64,000 bases of DNA from Candidatus Poribacteria bacterium (GCA_022821495.1 JAJEDN010000016.1:38781-102780), one strand, 5' to 3'. Positions 1 through 8,553 are shown, counted from the first letter of the stretch. Numbers and translations: made by a program. The notes: generated from the letters alone by a model not told the origin.

Positions 1-2
1 GA

Positions 3-1214
3 ATTGAAGCCGCTGCAAGTTCTGGCGGCGCGCTAATGCCACCTATCATGGGTGCAGCCGCCTATATGATGCTCGAAATCGTAGAACCTGCGGTTACATA
101 TCTGGAGATCATCAGAGCGGCGCTGCTACCCGCAGTCCTTTACTACACAGGCATGCTGTGTATGGTGCATTTTTTGGCGAAAAGTAGGAGGCGCGTTCAC
201 AATCCCCAAGAAACAGAGAGCGACGATCAAGAAGAAAAACGTGGAAAACTTTTAGCGGTGCAAGGCGGTATCTTTCTCGCTGCGTTTATCACACTCATCG
301 GGTTTCTCCTGATGGGTGCAACAGCGTTCCGCGCGGTGAGTTGGAGCCTTCTAATTGTCGGCACGATAAGCCTTTTAGATTTCTTGGTACGGAAAATCCG
401 TAAGCAACACACGCCAACAGAGACTCGATTTGGCATTTCAGATTTGCGAAAAGGTGTGGATTTTATAGTATCGCCGTGTGAGCGGGCAGCGCAGAGCGGT
501 GTTTCCCTGATTGCCGCTGCAGCGTGCGTCGGTATCATCTTAGGTGTGGTGACACTCACAGGTATCGGGACCAAGTTGCCGTCAGCACTCTTACCGCTTG
601 CATCTACAAATCTGATGTTGGCACTGTTTTTCCTGATGATTTCGACAATTATTCTGGGGATGGGCTTGCCTTCATCGGTCTGTTACCTGCTAATGGCGAT
701 CTTAGTGGGGCCCGTACTTCTGGATTTAGGCGTTGTTCCGCTTGCGGCGCATTTCTTTATTTTCTATTTCGGAATGATGTCGATGGTGACGCCACCCGTT
801 GCACTGGCAGCGTATGCCGCAGCTGCAATCGCGGGGTCAGGGATAATGGCGACCGGATTCGCAGCGTTCAGGTTCGCACTCGTCGGTTTTGCATTGCCTT
901 ACGCGTTTGTATTACGGCCCGCATTACTCTGGTTGAATAGTGATGGCGGGACACCCGCATTATGGGCAGTTTTCGGGAATTTCTCACTCACATTGGTTGG
1001 GACAGTCGTTTTGGCAGCCGCGATCGCGGGGTATGTCTTTAACAGATTATCCCGATGGACGCGTGGCATTCTGTTTGCTGCTGCAGTTGTTCTCTTTTTT
1101 GTCCCGACCCGTATTCAGTTTGTGTGGATTCATGGCATCGTAATGGTCGCCAGTATCGCCATTTTTTATTATAATTGGCGAAAGAAGGAGGCACCGCATG
1201 AAAACGCCTATTAG
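3..1214 (+). CDS. TRAP transporter large permease (DctM / 4TM-12TM fusion type), 5' partial
   Basis: This is the C-terminal part of the membrane permease of a tripartite ATP-independent periplasmic (TRAP) transporter, which imports organic acids or similar solutes using an ion gradient and a binding protein. The reading frame is open to the left window edge. The codons before the first ATG (position 36) read EAAASSGGAL followed by MPPIMGAAA, the conserved permease signature, so the ATG at 36 is internal and the true start lies upstream. About ten hydrophobic segments follow, including the conserved GMGLPSSVCYLL and MVTPPVALAAYAAAA stretches. A charged cytoplasmic loop lies near residues 60-85. 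The end overlaps the next ORF by 17 bp, suggesting translational coupling. The family is secure; the substrate cannot be told from sequence. Confidence 0.93.
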   Translation: MEAAASSGGALMPPIMGAAAYMMLEIVEPAVTYLEIIRAALLPAVLYYTGMLCMVHFLAKSRRRVHNPQETESDDQEEKRGKLLAVQGGIFLAAFITLIGFLLMGATAFRAVSWSLLIVGTISLLDFLVRKIRKQHTPTETRFGISDLRKGVDFIVSPCERAAQSGVSLIAAAACVGIILGVVTLTGIGTKLPSALLPLASTNLMLALFFLMISTIILGMGLPSSVCYLLMAILVGPVLLDLGVVPLAAHFFIFYFGMMSMVTPPVALAAYAAAAIAGSGIMATGFAAFRFALVGFALPYAFVLRPALLWLNSDGGTPALWAVFGNFSLTLVGTVVLAAAIAGYVFNRLSRWTRGILFAAAVVLFFVPTRIQFVWIHGIVMVASIAIFYYNWRKKEAPHENAY

Positions 1215-1398
1215 AGGGGTGTTGTACGGTTTGCTCGTGTTATTGTTCTTACTTCATAACGATTTCTGGCTCTGGGAGACCCCGCAGCTTGTTTTAGGAA
1301 TGCCGGTCGGGTTACTCTATCACATCGGTTACTGCATCGCAGCAACATTGCTGATGGCCGCCTTCGTCAAAGCACGGGGGGATTGGGGAGAGAAATGA
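1198..1398 (+). CDS. DUF3311-type small membrane protein
   Basis: A 66-residue protein with two predicted membrane helices (about residues 7-24 and 34-58) and the sequence HNDFWLWE between them. This matches the small DUF3311 proteins that precede sodium:solute symporter genes in many bacteria, where they are thought to be accessory subunits. It starts inside the TRAP permease gene, and its stop overlaps the symporter start in an ATGA arrangement (ATG at 1395). Function of the family is not established. The assignment rests on size, topology and neighbour. Confidence 0.75.
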   Translation: MKTPIRGVLYGLLVLLFLLHNDFWLWETPQLVLGMPVGLLYHIGYCIAATLLMAAFVKARGDWGEK

Positions 1399-2843
1399 AT
1401 CTCGTTGTCATTTTCATATACCTCATTATGGTTCTGGTGCTCGGTGCCTTGAGTCATAAACTTTTCCGAAACACTGGGGAAGACTACTTCGTCGCAAGCC
1501 GGACGATTAATTGGTTTATCTTGTTGATGACGCTTTTCGGCACGAACATGACGGCGTTCTCGATCCTCGGGGCATCTGGTGAAGCCTATCATAGAGGGAT
1601 CGGTGTTTTCGCGTTGATGGCTTCTTCTTCTGCGATCGTCGTGCCGTGTGTGTTCCTCTTTATCGGGACTCGCCTCTGGCGAATCGGAAAGCAGTTCGGC
1701 TATGTAACGCAGGCACAGTACTTCCGAGATCGCTGGGAATCCAACGGTTTGGGGCTCCTGCTTTTCATTATATTTGTGTTGCTACTCATACCGTATCTGC
1801 TGATTGGCGTGATGGGTGGCGGTGGGACATTGGCGACACTCACCGATGGCAAAATCCCACAATGGATGGGCGGCTTACTCATCTGTGCTGTTGTCCTCTG
1901 TTACGTTACCTACAGCGGTATGCGTGGCACTGCTTGGGTGAACACGTTCCAGACGCTCGTTTTCATGGCACTTGGAGCAATCACCTTCTTTGTTATCACA
2001 CATCGGATGGGCGGACTTTCAAACGCTATCTCTAAGGTGGACACGGGTTTACTCATGCAAGCGGAACATATTAAGCCTCTGGAATTATTGACCTATCTCT
2101 GTATTCCGCTCTGTGTTGGCATGTTTCCGCATATCTTTTCTCATTTCCTAACCGCAAAAGATATTGGGTCCTTTCGTTATGCAATTATCCTTTATCCGTT
2201 ATGTATCGCAATTGTGTGGATTCCGAGTGTACTGCTCGGAATATTGGGAAATGTAGATGTCCCGGATTTACAGGGACCGCAAGCAAACAACGTGTTGATC
2301 CAGATGATCGGTATACATGCACCGGGTGTGTTGGCAGGGTTTTTAGGCGCAGGGGTTTTCGCTGCGATTATGTCGTCTCTTGACTCCCAATCCCTCGCGA
2401 TTGGAAGCATGTTCACACACGATATTATTGGGCATTATCGTCGAGAGGCGTTTTCTGAGAAGCAGCGCGTATGGGTCGGACGCATCTTTGTAAGTGGTAT
2501 CCTTTGTGTTACATATCTCATCTCTCTTATCGCGACACCGAGCATTTTTAGACTCGCAATCTGGTCGTTCACCGGATTTGCGGGGCTGTTTCCGATTGTA
2601 GTGGCAGCGTTATTCTGGCGGCGTAGCACAAAGTCAGGGGCATTCGCCGCTATTGGAAGTGTTGTTTTATTGTGGCTCTATTTCTTTCTCCGCAACTGGC
2701 AGACACCAGGATACAGTGTCGGTGATACCGGAATTATGCCCGTTACGATCCTGATTGCCGTTTCGTCTGTTACCTTGATAATCGTTTCTCTGGTCACGAA
2801 ACCACCGAGTTCACAAACGCTTGATAAATTTTTTGATTCATAA
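1395..2843 (+). CDS. Sodium:solute symporter (SSF family)
   Basis: A sodium-coupled solute importer with about 12-13 membrane helices. The start is taken at ATG 1395, overlapping the DUF3311 stop, because GGGGAG lies at ideal distance; a TTG four codons earlier is possible. Features typical of SSF proteins are the N-terminal YFVASRTINWF region, the following TNMTAFSILGASGEAYHRG segment, and the internal AAIMSSLDSQSLAIGSMFTHDI segment corresponding to helix TM8, whose serines contribute to the Na2 site in the family. The paired DUF3311 gene suggests the YhjB/PanF-like branch. The substrate is unknown. The unit TRAP-DUF3311-SSF appears to be a transport operon. Confidence 0.92.
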   Translation: MNLVVIFIYLIMVLVLGALSHKLFRNTGEDYFVASRTINWFILLMTLFGTNMTAFSILGASGEAYHRGIGVFALMASSSAIVVPCVFLFIGTRLWRIGKQFGYVTQAQYFRDRWESNGLGLLLFIIFVLLLIPYLLIGVMGGGGTLATLTDGKIPQWMGGLLICAVVLCYVTYSGMRGTAWVNTFQTLVFMALGAITFFVITHRMGGLSNAISKVDTGLLMQAEHIKPLELLTYLCIPLCVGMFPHIFSHFLTAKDIGSFRYAIILYPLCIAIVWIPSVLLGILGNVDVPDLQGPQANNVLIQMIGIHAPGVLAGFLGAGVFAAIMSSLDSQSLAIGSMFTHDIIGHYRREAFSEKQRVWVGRIFVSGILCVTYLISLIATPSIFRLAIWSFTGFAGLFPIVVAALFWRRSTKSGAFAAIGSVVLLWLYFFLRNWQTPGYSVGDTGIMPVTILIAVSSVTLIIVSLVTKPPSSQTLDKFFDS

Positions 2844-2866
2844 GAGTTTTATTAAAAGCGTGCGGT

Positions 2867-2886
2867 GGCGAGGCATGGAACCTCGC
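2867..2886. repeat. Short palindromic repeat, CGAGG type
   Basis: A hairpin with arms GGCGAGG and CCTCGC lies between the symporter stop and the lipoprotein ribosome-binding site. It belongs to the family also seen at 3808, 3890, 36636, 43390 and 62389. No T-run follows, so it is not a typical intrinsic terminator. Confidence 0.6.
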
Positions 2887-2915
2887 TAAATATTATTATG
2901 GGAGGTAATAGGTAG

Positions 2916-3704
2916 ATGATACCATTTAAGAGGATTGCCTTGCTCTTTTTATGCCTGGCATACATTTTCGCATGTGGGAAAACTGAAGATCCACTTGAAC
3001 CCGAACCCGAACCCGAAAAACCTGTCGTCCTCGAATACGGGACAGTCTCTGGCATTGTCACCGATGCCGGCACAGGAAACCCTATTCCGGGCGCGACTGT
3101 AACATTGCTGGAGGTATCCGTTGAGACTGGCATAGACGGTTCGTACGCATTCCAAAATATTCTTTACGGTGACACTCACACGCTGATGGTTGAAGATGTG
3201 GATTATAAACCGTATAGTGAATCCTTCGGTATCGATCAAGAGCGTTTGGTTGTCAATATCGCTTTGGAACCCCTAAAGGATCCAGAGGTGGAGGCACATG
3301 AATTTTTTGACAATTTCTCTGACCTTCTTGAATCATTGGATGTGGAAAACATTGAAGCGATTGAGGCACTGTTTTCGGAGACATACGTCGCTGCGGATGA
3401 TGCCGCTACGCTCTTCGGCGTCGCATCGGGCATTATCCCTGAGAATTATGACGATGTCATTCCGGCGATAACGCAACTCTTTGAGGAATACGTCTCGCTT
3501 GAATTCCTATTCACAGGTATAGAGATAGATGTGACGCATGCCCGAAAAATGGCGGTAACACTTCGGCTTGATGTCATCGCAGAGAAGGGCGAGCAGCGTG
3601 ACTTAAGGGAACTCAAGGCACATTGTCATTTTGAATTCCGCCGTGAAGGCGCAGATTGGAAGATCGTCTATTGGCAGCTTTTGGAATTAGACCTTCGCTT
3701 GTGA
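2916..3704 (+). CDS. Lipoprotein with carboxypeptidase-regulatory-like domain
   Basis: The 262-residue product has a short basic N-terminus, a hydrophobic core and a lipobox-like IFAC at residues 17-20, so it is probably a lipoprotein. A Glu-Pro repeat linker follows at residues 27-34. Residues about 42-115 form a carboxypeptidase-regulatory-like beta-sandwich (SGIVTDAGTGNPIPGATVTL is the hallmark). The remaining 140 residues are mixed alpha/beta and end in a segment (FRREGADWKIVYWQL) resembling the last strands of NTF2/SnoaL-like folds. GGGAGG lies upstream of the ATG. No specific function can be assigned. It probably stands alone, with repeats on both sides. Confidence 0.8.
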   Translation: MIPFKRIALLFLCLAYIFACGKTEDPLEPEPEPEKPVVLEYGTVSGIVTDAGTGNPIPGATVTLLEVSVETGIDGSYAFQNILYGDTHTLMVEDVDYKPYSESFGIDQERLVVNIALEPLKDPEVEAHEFFDNFSDLLESLDVENIEAIEALFSETYVAADDAATLFGVASGIIPENYDDVIPAITQLFEEYVSLEFLFTGIEIDVTHARKMAVTLRLDVIAEKGEQRDLRELKAHCHFEFRREGADWKIVYWQLLELDLRL

Positions 3705-3746
3705 TTGTAGAGGTCTTACAGTAAAGTCGGAAGATACATGCACATT

Positions 3747-3867
3747 TTATAGTAAAATCGAAAAATAAGTTTACATTTCATCAAGAAACAAACCCCCTCC
3801 CCCCGCTGGCGAGGTTTGTAACCTCGCCTTCTTGTGGGTGTATAGGTAATTATGGGATTTACTATAA
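3747..3867 (-). mobile_element. MITE-like element, TTATAGTAAA family, copy 1
   Basis: A 121-bp non-coding element bounded by TTATAGTAAAATCG on the left and GGGATTTACTATAA on the right, giving imperfect terminal inverted repeats of about 10-14 bp. Its subterminal sequence matches copies at 56289-56516 and 63733-63861 in inverted orientation (ATAATT next to one end, TTTTTCGA-type sequence at the other). Its core differs from theirs, holding a GGCGAGG/CCTCGCC hairpin at 3808-3828. No target duplication is obvious. Confidence 0.65.
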
Positions 3868-3889
3868 ACACAAGACACCCTTGGTCGCT

Positions 3890-3910
3890 GGCGGGGTTTG
3901 CAACCCCGTC
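3890..3910. repeat. Short palindromic repeat at the rsmA 3' end
   Basis: A hairpin with arms GGCGGGGTT and AACCCCGTC ends three bases before the rsmA stop codon (minus strand). A sister hairpin sits at 3808-3828 inside the MITE. It could fold in the rsmA 3' UTR, but there is no U-tract on the minus strand. Confidence 0.55.
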
Positions 3911-3913
3911 ATT

Positions 3914-4765
3914 CTAATGTCTGTACAAGAAATTTGCGAGTGCTGCAAATTCTGTGATGTCCAATGTTTCAGCACGCCGTTGTGGTGCTATATTGAGTGC
4001 CGAAAATGCGGTTGTCAATACTGCGTCCGGCGCGAATCTGCCTCTAACTAAAGCATTTTTTAGCATTTTTCGCCGTGTCCGAAACGCCGTCCGCACTACT
4101 TTAAAAAAGAGTTCTTCATCTTCAACGGCGACCTTTGGTTTTTCACGCATCGTCAGTTTGAGAAGTGCCGAATCCACCTTCGGGGCAGGATAAAAATTTT
4201 CTGGCGACAGCGTCGCAATGAGCATCGCCTCGGCGTAATAGGTGACACCGATTGTCAGCGCGCCGTAATCCTTTCCCCCCGGTCCCGCAACAATTCTTTC
4301 CGCTACCTCTTTCTGCATCATTAAGACACAACTGTGAATTTGTTTACGATGTGCGAGAAGTTTCCACAAAATCGGAGTTGTAATACTATAAGGCAGGTTC
4401 GCTATAACTTTAAAAGTAGTAGGCACAGACCCTTTGCCGTCCGCCAACAATGAATCGAATTCCACTTTGAGGATGTCGGCATTCAGGAGTTGGACACGTG
4501 AATTTGTTGAAAATTGGGCTACTAAGGCGTTGTATAGAAGTTCGTCCACTTCAACAGCAATTACGCGTTCAACATGTCCTACCACAGCATCCGTAAGACA
4601 CCCTAACCCAGCACCAATTTCTATGACTGTATCGACATCGGAGAGTTCTCCGGCTTCAAGAATGATTTTGAGGACTTCTGGATTAACGAGGAAATTTTGA
4701 CCTAATTGCTTTTTAGGACGGGTATGGTTTAGCGCGAAAAAGGCGCGGATTTGTTGGTGATTCAT
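3914..4765 (-). CDS. rsmA: 16S rRNA (adenine1518-N6/adenine1519-N6)-dimethyltransferase
   Basis: RsmA (KsgA) dimethylates two adjacent adenines in the 3' hairpin of 16S rRNA during small-subunit maturation, using S-adenosylmethionine. The 283-residue product has normal family length. It shows the N-terminal KKQLGQNFLV motif, the SAM-binding EIGAGLGCLT loop near residue 46, the acidic EVDELLY end of strand 2, and the catalytic NLPYSITTPI motif near residue 122. The C-terminal helical domain carries VRTAFRTRRKMLKNAL. The start ATG lacks a clear Shine-Dalgarno. It is the last gene of the minus-strand run ferredoxin-gmk-Uma2-coaBC-rsmA, separated from coaBC by 175 bp containing a hairpin repeat. 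Confidence 0.97.
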   Translation of the reverse strand: MNHQQIRAFFALNHTRPKKQLGQNFLVNPEVLKIILEAGELSDVDTVIEIGAGLGCLTDAVVGHVERVIAVEVDELLYNALVAQFSTNSRVQLLNADILKVEFDSLLADGKGSVPTTFKVIANLPYSITTPILWKLLAHRKQIHSCVLMMQKEVAERIVAGPGGKDYGALTIGVTYYAEAMLIATLSPENFYPAPKVDSALLKLTMREKPKVAVEDEELFFKVVRTAFRTRRKMLKNALVRGRFAPDAVLTTAFSALNIAPQRRAETLDITEFAALANFLYRH

Positions 4766-4850
4766 TTTTTAAAGGGTGTCAGTTCGGTTTTTCTGATGAA
4801 GATTAAGAATTTAATCGGGTAATGCTAAGATGTGTAATAACAAGTAGATC

Positions 4851-4878
4851 GGTTCGTAGTAGTGCGATTTATCGCACG
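4851..4878. repeat. Hairpin repeat with CGTAGTAG prefix
   Basis: GGTTCGTAGTAG is followed by a palindrome with arms GTGCGAT and ATCGCAC. The same prefix with a different palindrome occurs at 51402 and 63504, and a shortened prefix at 60528. Here it lies in the coaBC-rsmA gap. Confidence 0.6.
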
Positions 4879-4940
4879 TTGCGTAATCGCAATTCCCCAA
4901 TTTATTTGTTAAACTTCATGCGAAAAAACCTTTCAGCTAA

Positions 4941-6158
4941 CTATGACCTGAGCGAAATAACTTTTGTTAGAATAGCATCTGCCACGTCACGCTTTGAGGC
5001 GCGTGGGAGTTGTTCGCAGGTACCATCCCGGTCCAGTAGGGTTACGATATTCGTATCGGATTGAAATCCCGCGCCTTCTGTGAGCACATCGTTCGCGACA
5101 ATCAGATCACAGTTCTTGCGTAACAACTTCTTTTTCGCGTTCTCAAGGAGATCGTTCGTTTCAGCGGCGAAGCAAACAAGAGTTTGGTCGGTTTTTTGTT
5201 CGCCAAGTGCCTGCGCGATATCAGGATTCCTTTCAAGCGGGAGCGTCAATGTATCGGCTGTCTTTTTGATTTTATGCGGTGTGTACTCGCTCGGACGATA
5301 ATCAGCGGGCGCGCCTGCCATAATTACGATGTCTGTTTCATTGAACGCCGCCTGCACTGCATCGTGCATATCGAGCGTGGTTTCGACGTGCTGAATCTCA
5401 ATACCGGTGGGTGGCGGAACAGTAGCGGTACCGCTAATCAATCGTACTTCAGCACCGCGTTGTGCCGCCGCCTCAGCGATAGCGTATCCCATCTTACCGC
5501 TGGAACGGTTGGTGATGAACCTGACCGGATCGATGTATTCGCGCGTCGCACCCGCCGTGACAAGGACGCGCGTGCCTTGCAAATCGTGTGCTGCAGTTGT
5601 TGACCTCGCGGTTGCAGTGAGCGTGTTACGCATACCTTCAAGGATCATTTCCACTGTGTTCAAACGTCCTACACCTTCATAACCGCATGCCAAATCGCCG
5701 CTTGCGGGTTCGATGAAATGGACGCCGTGCTTTTTGAGCGTGTCGATGTTTCGTTGTACGAACGGATTTTGATACATGTGTCCGTTCATCGCAGGCGCGA
5801 GGAGTATCGGGCAGTGGACGGAGACACCGACGGTGGAGAGCGGATCGTCTGCGATACCGTTGGCGAGTTTACCGATGATGTTTGCTGTTGCGGGAACAAT
5901 CGCGAGCAGATCGGCACGATCAGCAAGATCAATATGCGGTGGTTTCCAATCCGTGCCTGTATCAAAGAGGTTCAGTAGCACAGGATTCCGTGAGATAACT
6001 TGGAATTGCAAAGGTTGAACAAGACGGGTGGCGTTTTCTGTCATCACGACATGGACAGATGCTCCGCTTTTGACAAGTTGACTCGCTAAGTCAATCGATT
6101 TGTGGATGGCGATGCCGCCTGTGACACCTAAGATGATCGTCCGATCTCTGAATTCCAT
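4941..6158 (-). CDS. coaBC: Phosphopantothenoylcysteine decarboxylase / phosphopantothenate-cysteine ligase
   Basis: This bifunctional enzyme makes 4'-phosphopantetheine for coenzyme A: the C-terminal CoaB half joins cysteine to phosphopantothenate and the N-terminal flavin-dependent CoaC half decarboxylates the product. At 405 residues it is full length. CoaC motifs are VTGGIAIHKSIDLA at the N-terminus, the APAMNGHMYQNP loop near residue 123, and CGYEGVGRL containing the catalytic Cys near residue 158. CoaB begins near residue 195 with VTAGATREYIDPVRFITN followed by SSGKMG. Its start is 8 bp from the Uma2 gene, so it is in the same operon. gmk and coaBC are usually neighbours in bacteria, often with rpoZ between them. 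Confidence 0.97.
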   Translation of the reverse strand: MEFRDRTIILGVTGGIAIHKSIDLASQLVKSGASVHVVMTENATRLVQPLQFQVISRNPVLLNLFDTGTDWKPPHIDLADRADLLAIVPATANIIGKLANGIADDPLSTVGVSVHCPILLAPAMNGHMYQNPFVQRNIDTLKKHGVHFIEPASGDLACGYEGVGRLNTVEMILEGMRNTLTATARSTTAAHDLQGTRVLVTAGATREYIDPVRFITNRSSGKMGYAIAEAAAQRGAEVRLISGTATVPPPTGIEIQHVETTLDMHDAVQAAFNETDIVIMAGAPADYRPSEYTPHKIKKTADTLTLPLERNPDIAQALGEQKTDQTLVCFAAETNDLLENAKKKLLRKNCDLIVANDVLTEGAGFQSDTNIVTLLDRDGTCEQLPRASKRDVADAILTKVISLRS

Positions 6159-6166
6159 ATTTTTTA

Positions 6167-6958
6167 TTAGCGTTGAGATTTAGCAAGTTGTGAGCGGAGT
6201 TTTTCCAATTCTGCCTCAGCCTGCTGTCGGCGTAATGCTTCTGTTTCGGCGCGTGCTTCTGCTGTTTCGGCGCGTGCTTCTGCCGCTTTTTTCAAGTGAT
6301 GCTCCTCCAGAGATGTTGTAATCGGCGTGCCATCCGGGAGATACGGACGCAACAGCCTAACGTCCGTATGATGTTGTTCCTCCCCGCGAAAGTAGAGATT
6401 TAATGCTTCACTGAACAGACCGCCTTCCGCATCCGGCTCCATCTCAACAATACTACCTGATAGATCCTGCCGCCACCCCCGAAACTCGGCAGGTTTCTTC
6501 AGCTCCGGTTGATGGATAAAATACTCTTGGACCCCTATATCATTTAGATACACGCCGATTTTTTCATTCCGATCTTGACGTGCCGTTGCGTTAGAGAGGA
6601 ACTCAAAGGCAGCAACCGGGGCGGTGCCTTCTGCCCACGTATAGAAACTACGTCGTAACGGATATTTCGCAACACCGAACACGATGTAAATATCTGGCGA
6701 GACACATTTTGTGATGTCGCCTTCATGATAGTAGATAAAACTGTCAATGCCGATGTATATCTGTTCATTGATAGCGAAGTATCGCTTGAACTGTTCGTAA
6801 AGTGCTGCAATCTGTTCACCGTGAAAATTGGTTGCGGCCATAGGTTCGTCATCTTCACACGGATAACCTTCAATATAGACAGTCGTTTTACCGGTTGCTT
6901 TTGGAAAGACTGGCATATATTTTCTCTGTTTGAATCCAAAGGTGTTTATGGTATCCAT
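6167..6958 (-). CDS. Uma2-family (DUF820) putative endonuclease with C-terminal coiled coil
   Basis: Residues about 30-170 resemble the Uma2/DUF820 family, which has a PD-(D/E)XK nuclease-like fold. Visible signatures are the SPDIYIVFG strand, AFEFLSNATARQDRNEK, and the following YLNDIGVQEYFIHQPE segment. The last 45 residues are a charged alanine/glutamate coiled coil built from AEARAET repeats. No biochemical role is known for this group, which is often multicopy in cyanobacteria and sponge symbionts. The gene sits 14 bp after gmk and 8 bp before coaBC, in the position that rpoZ usually fills. A downstream in-frame ATG (MPVFPKA) could be the real start. Confidence 0.8.
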   Translation of the reverse strand: MDTINTFGFKQRKYMPVFPKATGKTTVYIEGYPCEDDEPMAATNFHGEQIAALYEQFKRYFAINEQIYIGIDSFIYYHEGDITKCVSPDIYIVFGVAKYPLRRSFYTWAEGTAPVAAFEFLSNATARQDRNEKIGVYLNDIGVQEYFIHQPELKKPAEFRGWRQDLSGSIVEMEPDAEGGLFSEALNLYFRGEEQHHTDVRLLRPYLPDGTPITTSLEEHHLKKAAEARAETAEARAETEALRRQQAEAELEKLRSQLAKSQR

Positions 6959-6972
6959 GGTTTCTCCATAAT

Positions 6973-7626
6973 TTAATCTGACTTATCAACACCGAGCAGT
7001 GGGTTAATCGTCTCTATCAATTGCGTATCAATACGGGAGCGTTCCGCGGCGATGATGGTCTGAATCTGCTGAACTGCGCGTTGTGGCGCGTTTTCTGGGT
7101 TACTGATCCAGTAATTGAAGTGCTCAATCTCAAGAATTTCGGACTTCGCGATCGCAAGCCGTTTGTTGCGTTCCGTTTCCGATTCTGTTTTTCTGCGACG
7201 GAGCCGTTCCTCCAAGGTGGCGAAGGATGAGGGTATGATGAAGATAAAGAGACTGCGGGCTGGAGACAAATCTTGCAATTGGATCTGCAAAGCACCTTTT
7301 ACCTCAATTTCTAAAATAGCATCTTTTTCTGCTTCGCGGGCGGCGACTATTTCAGATTTGAGGGTGCCGTAAAAATTGCCTCCGTATTCTGCCCATTCAA
7401 GAAAACGGTTCTGCTGAACGTATTTTTCAAATTCCGGTTTTGACAGAAAATGATAATCAACACCATCTGCTTCACCACGACGCGGTTTTCGCGTCGTCGC
7501 TGAAACGGATTCTATCAGGGTTTCATCTGCTTCGCAGAGCGCATTGATTACGGTGCTTTTGCCTGAACCGGACGGGCCCGAGATAACGATAACAAGGTCC
7601 GGTTTATAAAGAGGTGTATTCGCCAT
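6973..7626 (-). CDS. gmk: Guanylate kinase
   Basis: Guanylate kinase phosphorylates GMP to GDP with ATP. The P-loop GPSGSGKST is near residue 15 and the GMP-binding SATTRKPRRGEADGVDYHF near residue 38, followed by FLEWAEYGGNFYGT. The start is taken at ATG 7626, with GAGG six bases upstream; an ATG at 7644 would overlap the ferredoxin gene vicinity and add six residues. The product is 217 residues, slightly longer than usual at the C-terminus. It is co-transcribed with the ferredoxin gene upstream, the gap being 22 bp. Confidence 0.96.
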   Translation of the reverse strand: MANTPLYKPDLVIVISGPSGSGKSTVINALCEADETLIESVSATTRKPRRGEADGVDYHFLSKPEFEKYVQQNRFLEWAEYGGNFYGTLKSEIVAAREAEKDAILEIEVKGALQIQLQDLSPARSLFIFIIPSSFATLEERLRRRKTESETERNKRLAIAKSEILEIEHFNYWISNPENAPQRAVQQIQTIIAAERSRIDTQLIETINPLLGVDKSD

Positions 7627-7648
7627 TGGAAGCCTCGCTCCCATAACG

Positions 7649-8122
7649 CTAATCTGCGGCTTCCGCTTCTGCGGCTTCCGCGAGTTCTACAAGCACAGGC
7701 GATTCAATGCGGATCGCGTCTTTGATGCAGACCTCTTCACACAACTTGCAACCGACACATTCCTTCGGTTTAACAAGTTCGCAAATACCGAAGAAACTTT
7801 CGGCATGTTCACCGGTGTCCGGATCCTTGAGTTCGAGGCATTCCCAAGGACAAATATGGACACAGAAATCGCATCCTGAGCAGAGTTCTTCGTAGATAAC
7901 GGCGATGGGACGGTGTGTTGGACGGCGGATAAACTTGCACACCTCACCAAACTGGTCACGGATTGCCTCAACGGGACAAACCATCCCGCACGCGCTGCAA
8001 TCAATACAGACATCTGGATCGATAATGTGCAGCATGTTCCTATCACCCGTGATCGCATCAACGGGACAATTCGTTAAACACGCCATACATCCAATACATT
8101 CGTCAGTGATATAGTATGCCAT
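7649..8122 (-). CDS. Ferredoxin-like protein with four [4Fe-4S] motifs
   Basis: A 157-residue soluble electron-transfer protein. Four CxxCxxCxxxC motifs are visible: CIGCMACLTNCP, CIDCSACGMVCP, CSGCDFCVHICP and CVGCKLCEEVCI, so four [4Fe-4S] clusters are expected. A linker of about 25 residues separates the pairs. The start is set at ATG 8122, with AGGA upstream; the frame extends 30 codons further but that part is not ferredoxin-like. The C-terminus is an Ala/Glu tail. It is the first gene of the minus-strand operon. Its redox partner is not evident. Confidence 0.9.
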   Translation of the reverse strand: MAYYITDECIGCMACLTNCPVDAITGDRNMLHIIDPDVCIDCSACGMVCPVEAIRDQFGEVCKFIRRPTHRPIAVIYEELCSGCDFCVHICPWECLELKDPDTGEHAESFFGICELVKPKECVGCKLCEEVCIKDAIRIESPVLVELAEAAEAEAAD

Positions 8123-8183
8123 GGATTCTTTTCCTGTTTTTTGAGTCGGACAGCACTTTTCTATTGCCTTACTTAACACATAT

Positions 8184-8212
8184 ATTTTACCACAGTCATT
8201 ATGTATTGTCAA
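8184..8212 (-). promoter_or_regulatory. Sigma70-type promoter of the ferredoxin-gmk-coaBC operon
   Basis: On the minus strand a perfect -35 TTGACA (8207-8212) and a -10 TAAAAT (8184-8189) are separated by exactly 17 bp. Transcription would start near 8177, about 55 bp before the ferredoxin ATG. Confidence 0.8.
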
Positions 8213-8297
8213 ATCAATTTTATTTCAGACAACAAGGTGTGTAAAGTTTTTGACACCAAATAGATCAAAGCATCTTCTACGTGGTTCTGAACATAGA

Positions 8298-8456
8298 ACT
8301 CCGCTGGAGTGCAAGAAGGAATTACATTTGACTCTATAGACATATTGCTCCGCTGGAGCAAAGAGACTTCTTGATAGGTCAGGAAGTACCTCACGCCAGC
8401 GGCGTGATATATCTATAGTGGTAGATACCAGTGATAAATGCACTCCAGCGGAGTGC
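8298..8456. repeat. Cluster of four near-palindromic GC hairpins
   Basis: Four related palindromes occur within 160 bp: CTCCGCTGGAG (about 8298-8312), GCTCCGCTGGAGC (8347-8359), CACGCCAGCGGCGTG (8392-8406) and GCACTCCAGCGGAGTGC (8440-8456). They share a GCTGG/CCAGC core with compensating changes in the arms. The cluster lies between two divergent promoters. The 400-bp gap between the ferredoxin gene and the SDR gene holds only these hairpins and the promoters. Confidence 0.7.
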
Positions 8457-8524
8457 CATGTTTTAGATCGTTTCGATATCGGAATGCTGCCAAAATATTT
8501 ACACACCCTTCGGACAACTATCTT

Positions 8525-8553
8525 TTGACATTTTCAACGATTAGCGATATAAT
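8525..8553 (+). promoter_or_regulatory. Perfect sigma70-type promoter of the SDR gene
   Basis: TTGACA (8525-8530) and TATAAT (8548-8553) with a 17-bp spacer exactly match the consensus. The predicted start is near 8560, about 55 bp upstream of the SDR ATG. Confidence 0.85.
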
